A stretch of 64,000 nt of DNA from Pseudofrankia saprophytica. Its GTDB lineage: Bacteria; Actinomycetota; Actinomycetes; Frankiales; Frankiaceae. The notes under the pieces are model-generated. The model did no database searches and had not been told where the DNA came from. It saw only the letters and a list, made by a program, of their open reading frames with translations. The stretch covers positions 5,079,117 through 5,143,116 of the forward strand of contig NZ_KI912266.1 in the NCBI RefSeq assembly GCF_000235425.2, in the 5' to 3' direction. A program made the position numbers and the translations under genes. Positions within the stretch are counted from its first letter, which is position 1; each line of letters starts with the position of its first letter. This document shows, piece after piece, positions 61,226 to 64,000 of this stretch.

Positions 61226-62362
61226 TCAGCCGGAGCTCGCGGCGACGGGCTCGCGATCCCATGCCGGGTCCGCCGTGGAGAGCCCGCCGGGCCGGCCGGT
61301 GCGCGTCATCGCGCCACCCCCAGCCGCGCCGTCGATCCCGGGGGCACCCGGCGTCCGCCGCCGGAGGCTGCGTGGGCGCGGGTCGGACCAGGCCAGCTCG
61401 ATGCTGTCCAGGCACTCCTGCCGGGTCCCCGTGACGAGCGTGTCGAACCAGCCGAGCGCGTTGCGGCGCCCCTGGGGCCACACCGAGTACTGCTGCTCCT
61501 GGTTGACGACCACCTTGAACAGGCGGGGTCCCGGCTCGCCGCCCCCGCTCCCGGCCGCGACCGCGGCCGTGACCTGGCCGGATCCGGCCTGGAAGGGGCA
61601 CCTGGCCGGGACCGAGGCGTCGTCGCGCAGGAAGTACTGCTTCCACTCCCGGTTGGCCGGGTCGCCGTACGAGCCCAGCAGCGGGGTCGAGTCGACCTCG
61701 TCCATCCGGCGCAGGCGCTCGCGGATGGTCCTGCGGGCGGCGACGCCGCGCGGGGTGTGCGGTTCCAGCCCCTCGAAGACCCAGCGCGGCTGGAACGTGA
61801 TGTTGAAGACCGGGCTGCTCCGGCTGCGCAGCCGCTGGTGGCCCGGCGTGTTGCAGACGACGAAGATCGGGCTGCCGCGGAAGCTGAACTCCCAGCCCGG
61901 GGTGTCGGTGTCGGTCGGGATGCCGGACGGCCAGGGCTCGCCGTCGCTGTCGTGCAGATACCGCAGCAACGACCAGAACCGCCGCTCGTACCCGAGGACG
62001 TCGTCGGCGCGCTGGCCCGCCGTCCCACCGCCGGACCCGAAGAACACGACGAGGGAGGTGTTGCGCGATATCGACTGGTAGACCGAGAGGTAGGTGGCGA
62101 GTATGTCCGGCAGCACGGACCAGGTCCGTTCGTCGTCAAGATCGTCGACGAAGCCGAACCGCAGCCCGCCCCGGTTCGCGGCGGCCGTCGCGAAGACGCA
62201 GGGGAACGGCTCGGTACTGGACCGCAGCGTCGCGATCATGTCCCGCGCGCAAGCGGTGCCCCACGCCGGCATCGGACCGATGGCCAGGTCGAGGATCTCC
62301 TCGCGGTGCGCATCGGTCGGGCCGGCCGTGCTCACCCCACTGAGTTTCAGCCTGTCTCGCAC
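61226..62362 (-). CDS. YqcI/YcgG family protein fused to an MbtH domain
   Basis: GTG 62362 gives 378 residues. Residues about 40-265 are a YqcI/YcgG domain (PCVFATAAANRGGLRFGFVD, LVVFFGSGG, FSFRGSPIFVVCNTPGHQRL, VFNITFQPRWVFEGL, REWKQYFLRDD). Residues about 285-345 are MbtH: FKVVVNQEQQYSVWP, LGWFDTLVTGTRQECLDSIE, AWSDPRPRSL, with the conserved Trp residues. MbtH activates NRPS adenylation domains. Some YqcI/YcgG relatives are heme enzymes that N-hydroxylate arginine (DcsA is the one I recall). It lies between the NRPS and the SznF-like gene. The C-terminal tail (about 30 residues) is unstructured. Confidence 0.85.
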   Translation of the reverse strand: MRDRLKLSGVSTAGPTDAHREEILDLAIGPMPAWGTACARDMIATLRSSTEPFPCVFATAAANRGGLRFGFVDDLDDERTWSVLPDILATYLSVYQSISRNTSLVVFFGSGGGTAGQRADDVLGYERRFWSLLRYLHDSDGEPWPSGIPTDTDTPGWEFSFRGSPIFVVCNTPGHQRLRSRSSPVFNITFQPRWVFEGLEPHTPRGVAARRTIRERLRRMDEVDSTPLLGSYGDPANREWKQYFLRDDASVPARCPFQAGSGQVTAAVAAGSGGGEPGPRLFKVVVNQEQQYSVWPQGRRNALGWFDTLVTGTRQECLDSIELAWSDPRPRSLRRRTPGAPGIDGAAGGGAMTRTGRPGGLSTADPAWDREPVAASSG

Positions 62363-62463
62363 TGTGGTTTCTCTCTTTGGTCAGCCGCGGGCCGGTCCCG
62401 GTCCGTGGTCATGGCGTGGCTCGGTTGATGTGCTCGGATGTGGAATGGCCTGGTTGAGGCGGC

Positions 62464-64000
62464 TCAGTGGGCGCCGTCCGAGACGGATGGCGCCGATGCG
62501 GATAGCGGGGGTGTGGATAGCGGGGGCGCGGGCCGTCCCAGGCGGGCGGCGCGGGCCGCTAGGGCGTCGAGCGCCCGCGTCCAGGAGTCCGCGAGACCCC
62601 GCAGCACCGCCGCGGGCGGACCGTCCGGTCCCACGGACCACCGCGCGCCGAGCTCGGGACCGCCCGGGCCGTCGACGGCGCGGACGATCAGGCTCAGCGG
62701 GAACGGGTCGGGCGCCTCCGCGTTCCAGTCGGCGAACAGTTCCTCGTCCTCCGCGGCGACCGACCAGTCCGTTACCTCACCCCGCGTCAGCCGGCCCACG
62801 TAGTTCAGGTAGACCGTGGGCGGTGGCGCCGCCGCGAGGAGCGGCGCGGTTCGCGGATCGAGGTAGCGCAGCATGCTGTAGTCGGTTCCGCCGTCGGGGA
62901 TCTCGCCCATGAGCGCGTGCACCCGGGCCACCGTGGCGTCCACGCAGCGGTCGCCGAGGACGGCGCCGTCGTCGGGGGCGCGCTCGAGCAGGAACGGGAA
63001 GATCTCCGCGAGCCAGCCGACCGTGCGGGACAGGTCCAGGTCGCCGACGACCTGCTCCTGGCGGCCGTGGGCCTGCACCGCGGCGACCATCGCCGACGAG
63101 CCGGCGCCGTTCGGATGGGTCTGGTCGGCCAGGGCCAGGGACAGCGCGGCGAGCAGGAGCTCGTCCACGCCGACGCCGAAGGCGGCGGGAACCGTCGACA
63201 GCATGGGCGCCGCCCGCTCCGGCGGCAGGCTCACCGTGACCACCGCGGGTTGCTCGTCATCGTCAGGACCCGGCCCGGCCGAGTCGGCCGGGCACGCCGT
63301 CCACGCCACCGGCGTGACGCGGTCGAACATGCCCAGCCAGAACGGCAGCCGCTGGTCCGTCTCGCCCGCCCGCGCCCGCTCGTCGAGCCGGCTCGCCCAG
63401 TCCGCGAACGAGACCTCGACAGGCGCGAGCCGAGGCCGCGCGCCCGCCGCCAACGCGGCCGCGGCGGTCGCGAGATCCTCCAGCACGATCGACCAGGACA
63501 CGCCGTCGATCAGCGCATGATGAATGATCAACAGCAGCCGGCCGGGGCGGGAGTCGCCCGCGTCCAGCCAGACGCCGCGGATGGTCTGCCCGTCGTCCGG
63601 GTCGAGCTCGGCGTTGGCGGCCGCCGCGAGCCCGGCGATCAGCGCGTGCCCGCCCGCGCTGCCGAAGCCGTCGCCGGCGGCGAGGTCGGCCGCGTCGACC
63701 CGGCGGACCCACCGCCCGACCTCGACGCCGCCGGGCGGCGCGATCGCCAGTGACCAGGCGGGACCGCCGTCGGCACCCGCCGCCGCCGCGCCGTCCGGAA
63801 GCGGCCTGGACGAGTCCGAACGGACGAGGCGCGCCCGCAGGACGTCGTGGTGGTCGACGACCGTCGTGAGCGCCGCGACCAGCGTCGCCAGATCCAGCCC
63901 GGCGGGGGTGCGCAGCAGCACCGGCGAGGAGAACGACGCGAACGCGAGGCGCCCGTCCGTCCCGGTGCCGCGGCCGCGCGCCGCCTGCAGCGCGGGCGTC
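62464..64000 (-). CDS. Nonribosomal peptide synthetase, C-terminal epimerization domain (5' end outside window)
   Basis: The frame is open to the window edge, so 512 residues of a larger protein are visible, ending at TGA 62464. It is an epimerization (E) domain: the HHALIDGVSWSIVLEDL motif near the middle, GDLDLSRTVGWLAEIFPFLL, DYSMLRYLDP and VYLNYVGRL, with LLRTPAGLDLATLVAALTTV near the start. It inverts the alpha-carbon of the residue on the preceding carrier domain. No thioesterase follows, so release must occur elsewhere. The rest of the synthetase lies beyond 64000. YqcI-MbtH follows 101 bases downstream. Confidence 0.9.
   Translation of the reverse strand, partial: TPALQAARGRGTGTDGRLAFASFSSPVLLRTPAGLDLATLVAALTTVVDHHDVLRARLVRSDSSRPLPDGAAAAGADGGPAWSLAIAPPGGVEVGRWVRRVDAADLAAGDGFGSAGGHALIAGLAAAANAELDPDDGQTIRGVWLDAGDSRPGRLLLIIHHALIDGVSWSIVLEDLATAAAALAAGARPRLAPVEVSFADWASRLDERARAGETDQRLPFWLGMFDRVTPVAWTACPADSAGPGPDDDEQPAVVTVSLPPERAAPMLSTVPAAFGVGVDELLLAALSLALADQTHPNGAGSSAMVAAVQAHGRQEQVVGDLDLSRTVGWLAEIFPFLLERAPDDGAVLGDRCVDATVARVHALMGEIPDGGTDYSMLRYLDPRTAPLLAAAPPPTVYLNYVGRLTRGEVTDWSVAAEDEELFADWNAEAPDPFPLSLIVRAVDGPGGPELGARWSVGPDGPPAAVLRGLADSWTRALDALAARAARLGRPAPPLSTPPLSASAPSVSDGAH

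Noticed and set aside
60227..62428. Antisense frame of 733 codons over the SznF-like and YqcI-MbtH genes
   Set aside because: It is a shadow of third-position GC; no domain could be seen, while the minus strand has clear domains.

Overview
The window is about 72% G+C by eye. It has many GTG starts, ATGA/GTGA stop-start overlaps, leaderless-looking genes and actinobacterial gene families (DmdR/IdeR-type iron box, MmpL-type transporter, SigG-like sigma factor with a SnoaL tail, MbtH, GH4). This fits a filamentous actinomycete. Gene content, decayed fragments and mosaic intergenic repeats suggest a Frankia-type genome, but no rRNA or tRNA is present to prove it.

Layout. (1) 1-3331: sugar-binding protein end, Gfo/Idh/MocA dehydrogenase and TIM-barrel isomerase, a sugar/inositol catabolic run. 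(2) 3792-5033: a minus-strand cassette of three small genes with lower G+C, including an eight-cysteine protein; function unknown. (3) 5558-9427: DUF3592 protein, PaaI-type thioesterase, secreted RCC1-repeat protein, a frameshifted small gene and a protein with a His-rich tail. (4) 9715-20264: a carbohydrate regulon. A binding-protein/permease operon and a DeoR regulator flank a GH4 glycosidase and a five-gene operon (PfkB kinase, AgaS-like SIS protein, tagatose-6-phosphate-type kinase, class II aldolase, MsmK/UgpC-type ATPase). The enzymes fit breakdown of a galactosamine-type sugar. (5) 20265-27640: an accessory region with mosaic repeats, an isolated HflX N-domain, an unknown protein, a TIR-WD40 protein broken by one base, a TerD-vWA protein and a frameshifted beta-carbonic anhydrase. 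(6) 27639-44141: ordinary single genes and pairs (regulators, thioesterase, deaminase, MFS/SDR pair, ECF sigma factor, NAD kinase, FUSC protein). (7) 44142-50532: a sulfur/persulfide island (MBL-rhodanese protein, YgaP-like protein, TauE permease running in frame into a cysteine ligase) with two CsoR-type operators but only a broken CsoR gene, then a phosphoribosyltransferase-hydrolase fusion. (8) 50620-52314: acyl carrier protein, SnoaL protein and gene remnants. (9) 52315-64000: MmpL-type exporter and an iron-related nonribosomal peptide locus running off the right edge.

The most interesting part is the right end. A siderophore-type binding protein lies downstream of a stand-alone adenylation domain whose specificity residues I read as DINYWGGIGK, the code I remember for N5-formyl-N5-hydroxyornithine. 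An iron box precedes it. Opposite a two-gene insert lie an NRPS ending in an epimerization domain, a YqcI/YcgG-type protein fused to MbtH, and a 498-residue protein whose C-terminal cupin reproduces the HxH...H spacing I remember for SznF, the N-nitrosating enzyme of streptozotocin. My inference is a pathway for an iron-chelating peptide carrying an N-hydroxy/N-N ligand made from arginine (nitrosourea or diazeniumdiolate type). This rests on motif reading and remembered literature, not on a search.

Single-base frameshifts occur in at least three otherwise coherent genes (about 8.8, 23.8 and 27.1 kb) and in a CsoR remnant (44.5 kb). Either the genome is decaying here or the assembly contains indel errors.
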